Positions 49,801-62,400 of a stretch of DNA of 64,000 nt are shown here, one piece after another. Origin of the DNA: Alitta virens. Taxonomy: Eukaryota > Annelida > Polychaeta > Phyllodocida > Nereididae. The position numbers and the translations under genes were made by a program. The stretch's first letter is position 1. Each line of letters begins with the position of its first letter. Below the pieces are notes generated by a model. That model saw only the letters and a list, made by a program, of their open reading frames with translations. It was not told the DNA's origin and did not search any database. The DNA lies in the NCBI GenBank assembly GCA_932294295.1, contig OW028579.1:9732370-9796369 (forward strand), read 5' to 3'.

Positions 49801-51153
49801 CCTACATGGCTGTATACTCTTGATAATTTAACTGTGCCACGTCGTTCCCTGACGCTACTTTAGACTATTTCACTTCGGTGTTGCATTGTTGTCGTTTGTT
49901 TTCTTGTCAGCATCCTGGCTCTCTGCAACGGCCTTGACCCCGCTACGCACGAGTGCCCCACGTGGCTATCATAATTCACGCTTCGTCCCCTGCCTCTCAT
50001 TGGCTGTGCTAAGTGGACCTAACTTACTACATCATCGGCGCGGCCTGTGAGGCTGGCATCTCACTGCTAATTGCACTTCCTACATTTTTGTGTACTCTTG
50101 ATAATTTAACTGTGTCACGTCGTTCCCTGACGCTACTATAGAGTATTTCACTTCGGTGTTGCTTTGTTGTCGTTTGTTTTCTTGTCAGCATCCGGGCTGT
50201 CTGCAACGGCCTTGACCCCGCTAAGCACGAGTGCCCCACGTGGCTATCATAATGCACGCTTCATCCTCTGCCACTCATTGGCTGTGCTAAGTTGGCCTAA
50301 CTTACTACTTCATCGGCGCGGCCTGTGAGTCTGGCATCTCACTGCAAAGTGCACTTCCTACATGGCTGTGTACTCTTGATAATTTAACTGTGCCACGTCG
50401 TTCCCTGACGCTACTATAGACTATTTCACTTCGGTGTTGCATTGTTGTCGTTTGTTTTCTTGTCAGCATCCTGGCTCTCTGCAAAGGCCTTGACCCCGCT
50501 ACGCACGAGTGCCCCACGTGGCTATCATAATGCACGCTTCGTCCTCTGCCTCTCATTGGCTGTGCTAAGTGTACTCAACTTACTACTTCATCGGCGCGGC
50601 CTGTGAGTCTGGCATCTCACTGCTAATTGCACTTCCTACATTTTTGTGTACTCTTGATAATTTAACTGTGCCACGTCGTTCCCTGACGCTACTATTGACT
50701 ATTTCACTTCGGTGTTGCATTGTTGTCGTTTGTTTTCTTGTCAGCATCCTGGCACTCTGCAATGGCCTTGACCCCGCTACGCACGAGTGCCCCACGTGGC
50801 TATCATTATGCACGCTTCATCCTCTGCCTCTCATTGGCTGTGCTAAGTGGACCTAACTTACTACATCATCGGCGCGGCCTGTGAGTCTGGCATCTCACTG
50901 CTAATTGCACTTCCTACATTTTTGTGTACTCTTGATAATTTAACTGTGCCACGTCGTTCCCTGACGCTACTATAGAGTATTTCACTTCGGTGTTGCTTTG
51001 TTGTCGTTTGTTTTCTTGTCAGCATCCTGGCCCTCTACAGCGGCCTTGACCCCGCTACGCACGAGTGCCCCACGTGGCTATCATAATGCACGCTTCGTCC
51101 TCTGCCTCTCATTGGCTGTGCTAAGTGTACCTAACTTACTAATTCATCGGCGC

Positions 51154-53655
51154 GGCCTGTGAGTCTGGCATCTCACTGCTAATTGCACTTCCTACATTTT
51201 TGTGTACTCTTGATAATTTAACTGTGCCACGTCGTTCCCTGACGCTACTATTGACTATTTCACTTCGGTGTTGCATTGTTGTCGTTTGTTTTCTGGTCAG
51301 CATCCTGGCTCTCTGCAACGGCCTTGACCCCGCTACGCACGAGTGCCCCACGTGGCTATCATAATGCACGCTTCGTTCTCTGTCTCTCATTGGCTGTGCT
51401 AAGTGGACCTAACTTACTACTTCATCGGCGCGGCCTGTGAGTCTGGCATCTCACTGCTAAGTGCACTTCCTACATGGCTGTGTACTCTTGATAATTTAAC
51501 TGTGCCACGTCTTTCCAATAGGCTATTATAGAGTATTTCACTTCGGTGTTGCGTTGTTGTCGTTAGTTTTCTTGTCAGCATGCTGGCCCTCTACAGCGGC
51601 CTTGACCCCGCTACGCACGAGTGCCCCACGTGGCTATCATTATGCACGCTTTATCCTCTGCCTCTCATTGGCTGTGCTAAGTGGACCTAACTTACTACAT
51701 CATCGGCGCGGCCTGTGAGTCTGGCATCTCACTGCTAATTGCACTTCCTACATTTTTGTGTACTCTTGATAATTTAACTGTGCCACGTCGTTCCCTGACG
51801 CTACTATAGAGTATTTCACTTCGGTGTTGCTTTGTTGTCGTTTGTTTTCTTGTCAGCATCCTGGCCCTCTACAGCGGCCTTGACCCCGCTACGCACGAGT
51901 GCCCCACGTGGCTATCATAATGCACGCTTCGTTCTCTGCCTCTCATTGGCTGTGCTAAGTGTACCTAACTTACTACTTCATCGGCGCGGCCTGTGAGTCT
52001 GGCATCTCACTGCTAATTGCACTTCCTACATTTTTGTGTACTCTTGATAATTTAACTGTGCCACGTCGTTCCCTGACGCTACTATTGACTATTTCACTTC
52101 GGTGTTGCATTGTTGTCGTTTGTTTTCTTGTCAGCATCCTGGCTCTCTGCAACGGCCTTGACCCCGCTACGCACGAGTGCCCCACGTGGCTATCATAATG
52201 CACGCTTCGTTCTCTGTCTCTCATTGGCTGTGCTAAGTGGACCTAACTTACTACTTCATCGGCGCGGCCTGTGAGTCTGGCATCTCACTGCTAAGTGCAC
52301 TTCCTACATGGCTGTGTACTCTTGATAATTTAACTGTGCCACGTCTTTCCAATAGGCTATTATAGAGTATTTCACTTCGGTGTTGCGTTGTTGTCGTTAG
52401 TTTTCTTGTCAGCATGCTGGCCCTCTACAGCGGCCTTGACCCCGCTACGCACGAGTGCCCCACGTGGCTATCATTATGCACGCTTTATCCTCTGCCTCTC
52501 ATTGGCTGTGCTAAGTGGACCTAACTTACTACATCATCGGCGCGGCCTGTGAGTCTGGCATCTCACTGCTAATTGCACTTCCTACATTTTTGTGTACTCT
52601 TGATAATTTAACTGTGCCACGTCGTTCCCTGACGCTACTATAGAGTATTTCACTTCGGTGTTGCTTTGTTGTCGTTTGTTTTTTTGTCAGCATCCTGGCC
52701 CTCTACAGCGGCCTTGACCCCGCTACGCACGAGTGCCCCACGTGGCTATCATAATGCACGCTTCGTTCTCTGCCTCTCATTGGCTGTGCTAAGTGTACCT
52801 AACTTACTACTTCATCGGCGCGGCCTGTGAGTCTGGCATCTCACTGCTAATTGCACTTCCTACATTTTTGTGTACTCTTGATAATTTAACTGTGCCACGT
52901 CGTTCCCTGACGCTACTATTGACTATTTCACTTCGGTGTTGCATTGTTGTCGTTTGTTTTCTTGTCAGCATCCTGGCTCTCTGCAACGGCCTTGACCCCG
53001 CTACGCACGAGTGCCCCACGTGGCTATCATAATGCACGCTTCGTTCTCTGTCTCTCATTGGCTGTGCTAAGTGGACCTAACTTACTACTTCATCGGCGCG
53101 GCCTGTGAGTCTGGCATCTCACTGCTAAGTGCACTTCCTACATGGCTGTGTACTCTTGATAATTTAACTGTGCCACGTCTTTCCAATAGGCTATTATAGA
53201 GTATTTCACTTCGGTGTTGCGTTGTTGTCGTTAGTTTTCTTGTCAGCATGCTGGCCCTCTACAGCGGCCTTGACCCCGCTACGCACGAGTGCCCCACGTG
53301 GCTATCATTATGCACGCTTTATCCTCTGCCTCTCATTGGCTGTGCTAAGTGGACCTAACTTACTACATCATCGGCGCGGCCTGTGAGTCTGGCATCTCAC
53401 TGCTAATTGCACTTCCTACATTTTTGTGTACTCTTGATAATTTAACTGTGCCACGTCGTTCCCTGACGCTACTATAGAGTATTTCACTTCGGTGTTGCTT
53501 TGTTGTCGTTTGTTTTTTTGTCAGCATCCTGGCCCTCTACAGCGGCCTTGACCCCGCTACGCACGAGTGCCCCACGTGGCTATCATAATGCACGCTTCGT
53601 TCTCTGCCTCTCATTGGCTGTGCTAAGTGTACCTAACTTACTACTTCATCGGCGC
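51154..53655 (+). repeat. Triple A-B-C trimer run (monomers 185-193)
   Basis: Fourth run of three A-B-C trimers, again with ttttctggtcag in the first A and ttttctt in the first C. Confidence 0.88.
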
Positions 53656-55601
53656 GGCCTGTGAGTCTGGCATCTCACTGCTAATTGCACTTCCTACATT
53701 TTTGTGTACTCTTGATAATTTAACTGTGCCACGTCGTTCCCTGACGCTACTATTGACTATTTCACTTCGGTGTTGCATTGTTGTCGTTTGTTTTCTTGTC
53801 AGCATCCTGGCTCTCTGCAACGGCCTTGACCCCGCTACGCACGAGTGCCCCACGTGGCTATCATAATGCACGCTTCATCCTCTGCCTCTCATTGGCTGTG
53901 CTAAGTGGACCTAACTTACTACATCATCGGCGCGGCCTGTGAGTCTGGCATCTCACTGCTAATTGCACTTCCTACATTTTTGTGTACTCTTGATAATTTA
54001 ACTGTGCCACGTCGTTCCCTGACGCTACTATAGAGTATTTCACTTCGGTGTTGCTTTGTTGTCGTTTGTTTTCTTGTCAGCATCCTGGCTCTCTGCAACG
54101 GCCTTGACCCCGCTACGCACGAGTGCCCCACGTGGCTATCATAATGCACGCTTCATCCTCTGCCACTCATTGGCTGTGCTAAGTTGGCCTAACTTACTAC
54201 TTCATCGGCGCGGCCTGTGAGTCTGGCATCTCACTGCTAAGTGCACTTCCTACATGGCTGTGTACTCTTGATAATTTAACTGTGCCACGTCGTTCCCTGA
54301 CGCTACTATAGACTATTTCACTTCGGTGTTGCTTTGTTGTCGTTTGTTTTCTTGTCAGCATTCTGGCTCTCTGCAACGGCCTTGACCCCGCTACGCACGA
54401 GTGCCCCACGTGGCTATCATAATGCACGCTTCGTTCTCTGTCTCTCATTGGCTGTGCTAAGTGGACCTAACTTACTACTTCATCGGCGCGGCCTGTGAGT
54501 CTGGCATCTCACTGCTAAGTGCACTTCCTACATGGCTGTATACTCTTGATAATTTAACTGTGCCACGTCGTTCCCTGACGCTACTTTAGACTATTTCACT
54601 TCGGTGTTGCATTGTTGTCGTTTGTTTTCTTGTCAGCATCCTGGCTCTCTGCAACGGCCTTGACCCCGCTACGCACGAGTGCCCCACGTGGCTATCATAA
54701 TTCACGCTTCGTCCCCTGCCTCTCATTGGCTGTGCTAAGTGGACCTAACTTACTACATCATCGGCGCGGCCTGTGAGGCTGGCATCTCACTGCTAATTGC
54801 ACTTCCTACATTTTTGTGTACTCTTGATAATTTAACTGTGTCACGTCGTTCCCTGACGCTACTATAGAGTATTTCACTTCGGTGTTGCGTTGTTGTCGTT
54901 TGTTTTCTTGTCAGCATCCGGGCTCTCTGCAACGGCCTTGACCCCGCTACGCACGAGTGCCCCACGTGGCTATCATAATGCACGCTTCATCCTCTGCCAC
55001 TCATTGGCTGTGCTAAGTTGGCCTAACTTACTACTTCATCGGCGCGGCCTGTGAGTCTGGCATCTCACTGCAAAGTGCACTTCCTACATGGCTGTGTACT
55101 CTTGATAATTTAACTGTGCCACGTCGTTCCCTGACGCAACTATTGACTATTTCACTTCGGTGTTGCATTGTTGTCGTTTGTTTTCTTGTCAGCATCCTGG
55201 CTCTCTGCAAAGGCCTTGACCCCGCTACGCACGAGTGCCCCACGTGGCTATCATAATGCACGCTTCGTTCTCTGTCTCTCATTGGCTGTGCTAAGTGGAC
55301 CTAACTTACTACTTCATCGGCGCGGCCTGTGAGTCTGGCATCTCACTGCTAAGTGCACTTCCTACATGGCTGTGTACTCTTGATAATTTAACTGTGCCAC
55401 GTCGTTCCCTGACGCTACTTTAGACTATTTCACTTCGGTGTTGCATTGTTGTCGTTTGTTTTCTTGTCAGCATCCTGGCTCTCTGCAACGGCCTTGACCC
55501 CGCTACGCACGAGTGCCCCACGTGGCTATCATAATTCACGCTTCGTCCCCTGCCTCTCATTGGCTGTGCTAAGTGGACCTAACTTACTACATCATCGGCG
55601 C

Positions 55602-55879
55602 GGCCTGTGAGGCTGGCATCTCACTGCTAATTGCACTTCCTACATTTTTGTGTACTCTTGATAATTTAACTGTGCCACGTCGTTCCCTGACGCTACTATA
55701 GAGTATTTCACTTCGGTGTTGCATTGTTGTCGTTTGTTTTCTTGTCAGCATCCTGGCTCTCTGCAAAGGCCTTGACCCCGCTACGCACGAGTGCCCCACG
55801 TGGCTATCATAATGCACGCTTCGTCCTCTGCCTCTCATTGGCTGTGCTAAGTGTACTCAACTTACTACTTCATCGGCGC
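55602..55879 (+). repeat. Mosaic monomer 201 (G/D'-like, J-like and H parts)
   Basis: It begins gtgaggctgg and acatttttg (G or D'), has gtgccacg, tatagag and gcattg (a combination otherwise typical of J), and ends gcaaaggcc, cgtcctctgcctc and gtgtactca (H). It replaces the expected G-H pair. At least two switches, or one crossover plus a conversion tract, are needed. Confidence 0.78.
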
Positions 55880-58800
55880 GGCCTGTGAGTCTGGCATCTC
55901 ACTGCTAATTGCACTTCCTACATTTTTGTGTACTCTTGATAATTTAACTGTGCCACGTCGTTCCCTGACGCTACTATTGACTATTTCACTTCGGTGTTGC
56001 ATTGTTGTCGTTTGTTTTCTTGTCAGCATCCTGGCACTCTGCAATGGCCTTGACCCCGCTACGCACGAGTGCCCCACGTGGCTATCATTATGCACGCTTC
56101 ATCCTCTGCCTCTCATTGGCTGTGCTAAGTGGACCTAACTTACTACATCATCGGCGCGGCCTGTGAGTCTGGCATCTCACTGCTAATTGCACTTCCTACA
56201 TTTTTGTGTACTCTTGATAATTTAACTGTGCCACGTCGTTCCCTGACGCTACTATAGAGTATTTCACTTCGGTGTTGCATTGTTGTCGTTTGTTTTCTTG
56301 TCAGCATCCTGGCTCTCTGCAACGGCCTTGACCCCGCTACGCACGAGTGCCCCACGTGGCTATCATAATGCACGCTTCGTTCTCTGTCTCTCATTGGCTG
56401 TGCTAAGTGGACCTAACTTACTACTTCATCGGCGCGGCCTGTGAGTCTGGCATCTCACTGCTAAGTGCACTTCCTACATGGCTGTGTACTCTTGATAATT
56501 TAACTGTGCCACGTCTTTCCAATAGGCTATTATAGAGTATTTCACTTCGGTGTTGCGTTGTTGTCGTTAGTTTTCTTGTCAGCATGCTGGCCCTCTACAG
56601 CGGCCTTGACCCCGCTACGCACGAGTGCCCCACGTGGCTATCATTATGCACGCTTTATCCTCTGCCTCTCATTGGCTGTGCTAAGTGGACCTAACTTACT
56701 ACATCATCGGCGCGGCCTGTGAGTCTGGCATCTCACTGCTAATTGCACTTCCTACATTTTTGTGTACTCTTGATAATTTAACTGTGCCACGTCGTTCCCT
56801 GACGCTACTATAGAGTATTTCACTTCGGTGTTGCTTTGTTGTCGTTTGTTTTTTGTCAGCATCCTGGCCCTCTACAGCGGCCTTGACCCCGCTACGCACG
56901 AGTGCCCCACGTGGCTATCATAATGCACGCTTCGTTCTCTGCCTCTCATTGGCTGTGCTAAGTGTACCTAACTTACTACTTCATCGGCGCGGCCTGTGAG
57001 TCTGGCATCTCACTGCTAATTGCACTTCCTACATTTTTGTGTACTCTTGATAATTTAACTGTGCCACGTCGTTCCCTGACGCTACTATTGACTATTTCAC
57101 TTCGGTGTTGCATTGTTGTCGTTTGTTTTCTTGTCAGCATCCTGGCTCTCTGCAACGGCCTTGACCCCGCTACGCACGAGTGCCCCACGTGGCTATCATA
57201 ATGCACGCTTCATCCTCTGCCTCTCATTGGCTGTGCTAAGTGGACCTAACTTACTACATCATCGGCGCGGCCTGTGAGTCTGGCATCTCACTGCTAATTG
57301 CACTTCCTACATTTTTGTGTACTCTTGATAATTTAACTGTGCCACGTCGTTCCCTGACGCTACTATAGAGTATTTCACTTCGGTGTTGCTTTGTTGTCGT
57401 TTGTTTTCTTGTCAGCATCCTGGCTCTCTGCAACGGCCTTGACCCCGCTACGCACGAGTGCCCCACGTGGCTATCATAATGCACGCTTCATCCTCTGCCA
57501 CTCATTGGCTGTGCTAAGTTGGCCTAACTTACTACTTCATCGGCGCGGCCTGTGAGTCTGGCATCTCACTGCTAAGTGCACTTCCTACATGGCTGTGTAC
57601 TCTTGATAATTTAACTGTGCCACGTCGTTCCCTGACGCTACTATAGACTATTTCACTTCGGTGTTGCTTTGTTGTCGTTTGTTTTCTTGTCAGCATTCTG
57701 GCTCTCTGCAACGGCCTTGACCCCGCTACGCACGAGTGCCCCACGTGGCTATCATAATGCACGCTTCGTTCTCTGTCTCTCATTGGCTGTGCTAAGTGGA
57801 CCTAACTTACTACTTCATCGGCGCGGCCTGTGAGTCTGGCATCTCACTGCTAAGTGCACTTCCTACATGGCTGTATACTCTTGATAATTTAACTGTGCCA
57901 CGTCGTTCCCTGACGCTACTTTATACTATTTCACTTCGGTGTTGCATTGTTGTCGTTTGTTTTCTTGTCAGCATCCTGGCTCTCTGCAACGGCCTTGACC
58001 CCGCTACGCACGAGTGCCCCACGTGGCTATCATAATTCACGCTTCGTCCCCTGCCTCTCATTGGCTGTGCTAAGTGGACCTAACTTACTACATCATCGGC
58101 GCGGCCTGTGAGGCTGGCATCTCACTGCTAATTGCACTTCCTACATTTTTGTGTACTCTTGATAATTTAACTGTGTCACGTCGTTCCCTGACGCTACTAT
58201 AGAGTATTTCACTTCGGTGTTGCGTTGTTGTCGTTTGTTTTCTTGTCAGCATCCGGGCTCTCTGCAACGGCCTTGACCCCGCTACGCACGAGTGCCCCAC
58301 GTGGCTATCATAATGCACGCTTCATCCTCTGCCACTCATTGGCTGTGCTAAGTTGGCCTAACTTACTACTTCATCGGCGCGGCCTGTGAGTCTGGCATCT
58401 CACTGCAAAGTGCACTTCCTACATGGCTGTGTACTCTTGATAATTTAACTGTGCCACGTCGTTCCCTGACGCAACTATTGACTATTTCACTTCGGTGTTG
58501 CATTGTTGTCGTTTGTTTTCTTGTCAGCATCCTGGCTCTCTGCAAAGGCCTTGACCCCGCTACGCACGAGTGCCCCACGTGGCTATCATAATGCACGCTT
58601 CGTTCTCTGTCTCTCATTGGCTGTGCTAAGTGGACCTAACTTACTACTTCATCGGCGCGGCCTGTGAGTCTGGCATCTCACTGCTAAGTGCACTTCCTAC
58701 ATGGCTGTGTACTCTTGATAATTTAACTGTGCCACGTCGTTCCCTGACGCTACTTTAGACTATTTCACTTCGGTGTTGCATTGTTGTCGTTTGTTTTCTT

Positions 58801-59492
58801 GTCAGCATCCTGGCTCTCTGCAACGGCCTTGACCCCGCTACGCACGAGTGCCCCACGTGGCTATCATAATTCACGCTTCGTCCCCTGCCTCTCATTGGCT
58901 GTGCTAAGTGGACCTAACTTACTACATCATCGGCGCGGCCTGTGAGGCTGGCATCTCACTGCTAATTGCACTTCCTACATTTTTGTGTACTCTTGATAAT
59001 TTAACTGTGTCACGTCGTTCCCTGACGCTACTATAGAGTATTTCACTTCGGTGTTGCGTTGTTGTCGTTTGTTTTCTTGTCAGCATCCGGGCTGTCTGCA
59101 ACGGCCTTGACCCCGCTACGCACGAGTGCCCCACGTGGCTATCATAATGCACGCTTCATCCTCTGCCACTCATTGGCTGTGCTAAGTTGGCCTAACTTAC
59201 TACTTCATCGGCGCGGCCTGTGAGTCTGGCATCTCACTGCAAAGTGCACTTCCTACATGGCTGTGTACTCTTGATAATTTAACTGTGCCACGTCGTTCCC
59301 TGACGCTACTATAGACTATTTCACTTCGGTGTTGCATTGTTGTCGTTTGTTTTCTTGTCAGCATCCTGGCTCTCTGCAAAGGCCTTGACCCCGCTACGCA
59401 CGAGTGCCCCACGTGGCTATCATAATGCACGCTTCGTCCTCTGCCTCTCATTGGCTGTGCTAAGTGTACTCAACTTACTACTTCATCGGCGC
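55880..59492 (+). repeat. Shortened higher-order unit (monomers 202-214)
   Basis: The order is I-J-B-C-A2-D-E-F-G-H2-F2-G-H. J joins B directly, as at 11400-11955, and two trimers are absent. F (209) has a private ctttatactatt where other F copies have ctttagactatt. G (213) combines ctgtctg with gctacgc. Confidence 0.82.
56714..56990 (+). repeat. Monomer 205, 277 bp: the only length variant
   Basis: It is a class C monomer whose T7 run is T6 (56849-56854), so it is 277 bp long and shifts the register by one base for the rest of the window. No other monomer departs from 278 bp. Slippage in the homopolymer or a sequencing error are both possible. Confidence 0.85.
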
Positions 59493-62400
59493 GGCCTGTG
59501 AGTCTGGCATCTCACTGCTAATTGCACTTCCTACATTTTTGTGTACTCTTGATAATTTAACTGTGCCACGTCGTTCCCTGACGCTACTATTGACTATTTC
59601 ACTTCGGTGTTGCATTGTTGTCGTTTGTTTTCTTGTCAGCATCCTGGCACTCTGCAATGGCCTTGACCCCGCTACGCACGAGTGCCCCACGTGGCTATCA
59701 TTATGCACGCTTCATCCTCTGCCTCTCATTGGCTGTGCTAAGTGGACCTAACTTACTACATCATCGGCGCGGCCTGTGAGTCTGGCATCTCACTGCTAAT
59801 TGCACTTCCTACATTTTTGTGTACTCTTGATAATTTAACTGTGCCACGTCGTTCCCTGACGCTACTATTGACTATTTCACTTCGGTGTTGCATTGTTGTC
59901 GTTTGTTTTCTTGTCAGCATCCTGGCTCTCTGCAACGGCCTTGACCCCGCTACGCACGAGTGCCCCACGTGGCTATCATAATGCACGCTTCGTTCTCTGT
60001 CTCTCATTGGCTGTGCTAAGTGGACCTAACTTACTACATCATCGGCGCGGCCTGTGAGTCTGGCATCTCACTGCTAAGTGCACTTCCTACATGGCTGTGT
60101 ACTCTTAATAATTTAACTGTGCCACGTCTTTCCAATAGGCTATTATAGAGTATTTCACTTCGGTGTTGCGTTGTTGTCGTTAGTTTTCTTGTCAGCATGC
60201 TGGCCCTCTACAGCGGCCTTGACCCCGCTACGCACGAGTGCCCCACGTGGCTATCATTATGCACGCTTTATCCTCTGCCTCTCATTGGCTGTGCTAAGTG
60301 GACCTAACTTACTACATCATCGGCGCGGCCTGTGAGTCTGGCATCTCACTGCTTATTGCACTTCCTACATTTTTGTGTACTCTTGATAATTTAACTGTGC
60401 CACGTCGTTCCCTGACGCTACTATAGAGTATTTCACTTCGGTGTTGCTTTGTTGTCGTTTGTTTTCTTGTCAGCATCCTGGCCCTCTACAGCGGCCTTGA
60501 CCCCGCTACGCACGAGTGCCCCACGTGGCTATCATAATGCACGCTTCGTTCTCTGCCTCTCATTGGCTGTGCTAAGTGTACCTAACTTACTACTTCATCG
60601 GCGCGGCCTGTGAGTCTGGCATCTCACTGCTAATTGCACTTCCTACATTTTTGTGTACTCTTGATAATTTAACTGTGCCACGTCGTTCCCTGACGCTACT
60701 ATTGACTATTTCACTTCGGTGTTGCATTGTTGTCGTTTGTTTTCTTGTCAGCATCCTGGCTCTCTGCAACGGCCTTGACCGCGCTACGCACGAGTGCCCC
60801 ACGTGGCTATCATAATGCACGCTTCATCCCCTGCCTCTCATTGGCTGTGCTAAGTGGACCTAACTTACTACATCATCGGCGCGGCCTGTGAGTCTGGCAT
60901 CTCACTGCTAATTGCACTTCCTACATTTTTGTGTACTCTTGATAATTTAACTGTGCCACGTCGTTCCCTGACGCTACTATAGAGTATTTCACTTCGGTGT
61001 TGCTTTGTTGTCGTTTGTTTTCTTGTCAGCATCCGGGCTCTCTGCAACGGCCTTGACCCCGCTACGCACGAGTGCCCCACGTGGCTATCATAATGCACGC
61101 TTCATCCTCTGCCTCTCATTGGCTGTGCTAAGTGGACCTAACTTACTACTTCATCGGCGCGGCCTGTGAGTCTGGCATCTCACTGCTAATTGCACTTCCT
61201 ACATTTTTGTGTACTCTTGATAATTTAACTGTGCCACGTCGTTCCCTGACGCTACTATTGACTATTTCACTTCGGTGTTGCATTGTTGTCGTTTGTTTTC
61301 TTGTCAGCATCCTGGCTCTCTGCAACGGCCTTGACCCCGCTACGCACGAGTGCCCCACGTGGCTATCATAATGCACGCTTCATCCTCTGCCTCTCATTGG
61401 CTGTGCTAAGTGGACCTAACTTACTACATCATCGGCGCGGCCTGTGAGTCTGGCATCTCACTGCTAAGTGCACTTCCTACATGGCTGTGTACTCTTGATA
61501 ATTTAACTGTGCCACGTCGTTCCCTGACGCTACTATAGACTATTTCACTTCGGTGTTGCTTTGTTGTCGTTTGTTTTCTTGTCAGCATTCTGGCTCTCTG
61601 CAATGGCCTTGACCCCGCTACGCACGAGTGCCCCACGTGGCTATCATAATGCACGCTTCGTTCTCTGTCTCTCATTGGCTGTGCTAAGTGGACCTAACTT
61701 ACTACTTCATCGGCGCGGCCTGTGAGTCTGGCATCTCACTGCTAAGTGCACTTCCTACATGGCTGTGTACTCTTGATAATTTAACTGTGCCACGTCGTTC
61801 CCTGACGCTACTTTAGACTATTTCACTTCGGTGTTGCATTGTTGTCGTTTGTTTTCTTGTCAGCATCCTGGCTCTCTGCAACGGCCTTGACCCCGCTACG
61901 CACGAGTGCCCCACGTGGCTATCATAATTCACGCTTCGTCCCCTGCCTCTCATTGGCTGTGCTAAGTGGACCTAACTTACTACATCATCGGCGCGGCCTG
62001 TGAGGCTGGCATCTCACTGCTAATTGCACTTCCTACATTTTTGTGTACTCTTGATAATTTAACTGTGTCACGTCGTTCCCTGACGCTACTATAGAGTATT
62101 TCACTTCGGTGTTGCGTTGTTGTCGTTTGTTTTCTTGTCAGCATCCGGGCTCTCTGCAACGGCCTTGACCCCGCTACGCACGAGTGCCCCACGTGGCTAT
62201 CATAATGCACGCTTCATCCTCTGCCACTCATTGGCTGTGCTAAGTTGGCCTAACTTACTACTTCATCGGCGCGGCCTGTGAGTCTGGCATCTCACTGCAA
62301 AGTGCACTTCCTACATGGCTGTGTACTCTTGATAATTTAACTGTGCCACGTCGTTCCCTGACGCTACTATAGACTATTTCACTTCGGTGTTGCATTGTTG

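Larger units (their letters stand above)
34474..50319 (+). repeat. Segment S2, second large-scale copy (monomers 125-182 region)
   Basis: It repeats S1 from C' onward, ending through G' (181) and H. It differs by one missing monomer (hybrid 131) and twelve extra monomers (the duplication at 40.1-46.8 kb), so I (114) of S1 corresponds to I (172), 58 monomers on: 47 minus 1 plus 12. The right edge is approximate because S2 runs on into the next higher-order unit. Confidence 0.75.
47540..55879 (+). repeat. Near-complete 31-mer copy (monomers 172-201, 30 monomers)
   Basis: The class order equals monomers 10-38 without a break up to F2 (200), then one mosaic monomer replaces the final G-H pair, giving 8,340 bp. 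The offset from the first complete copy is 45,036 bp. Small differences are visible, such as acggccttg in D' (178) versus acggctttg in D' (16). Confidence 0.87.
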
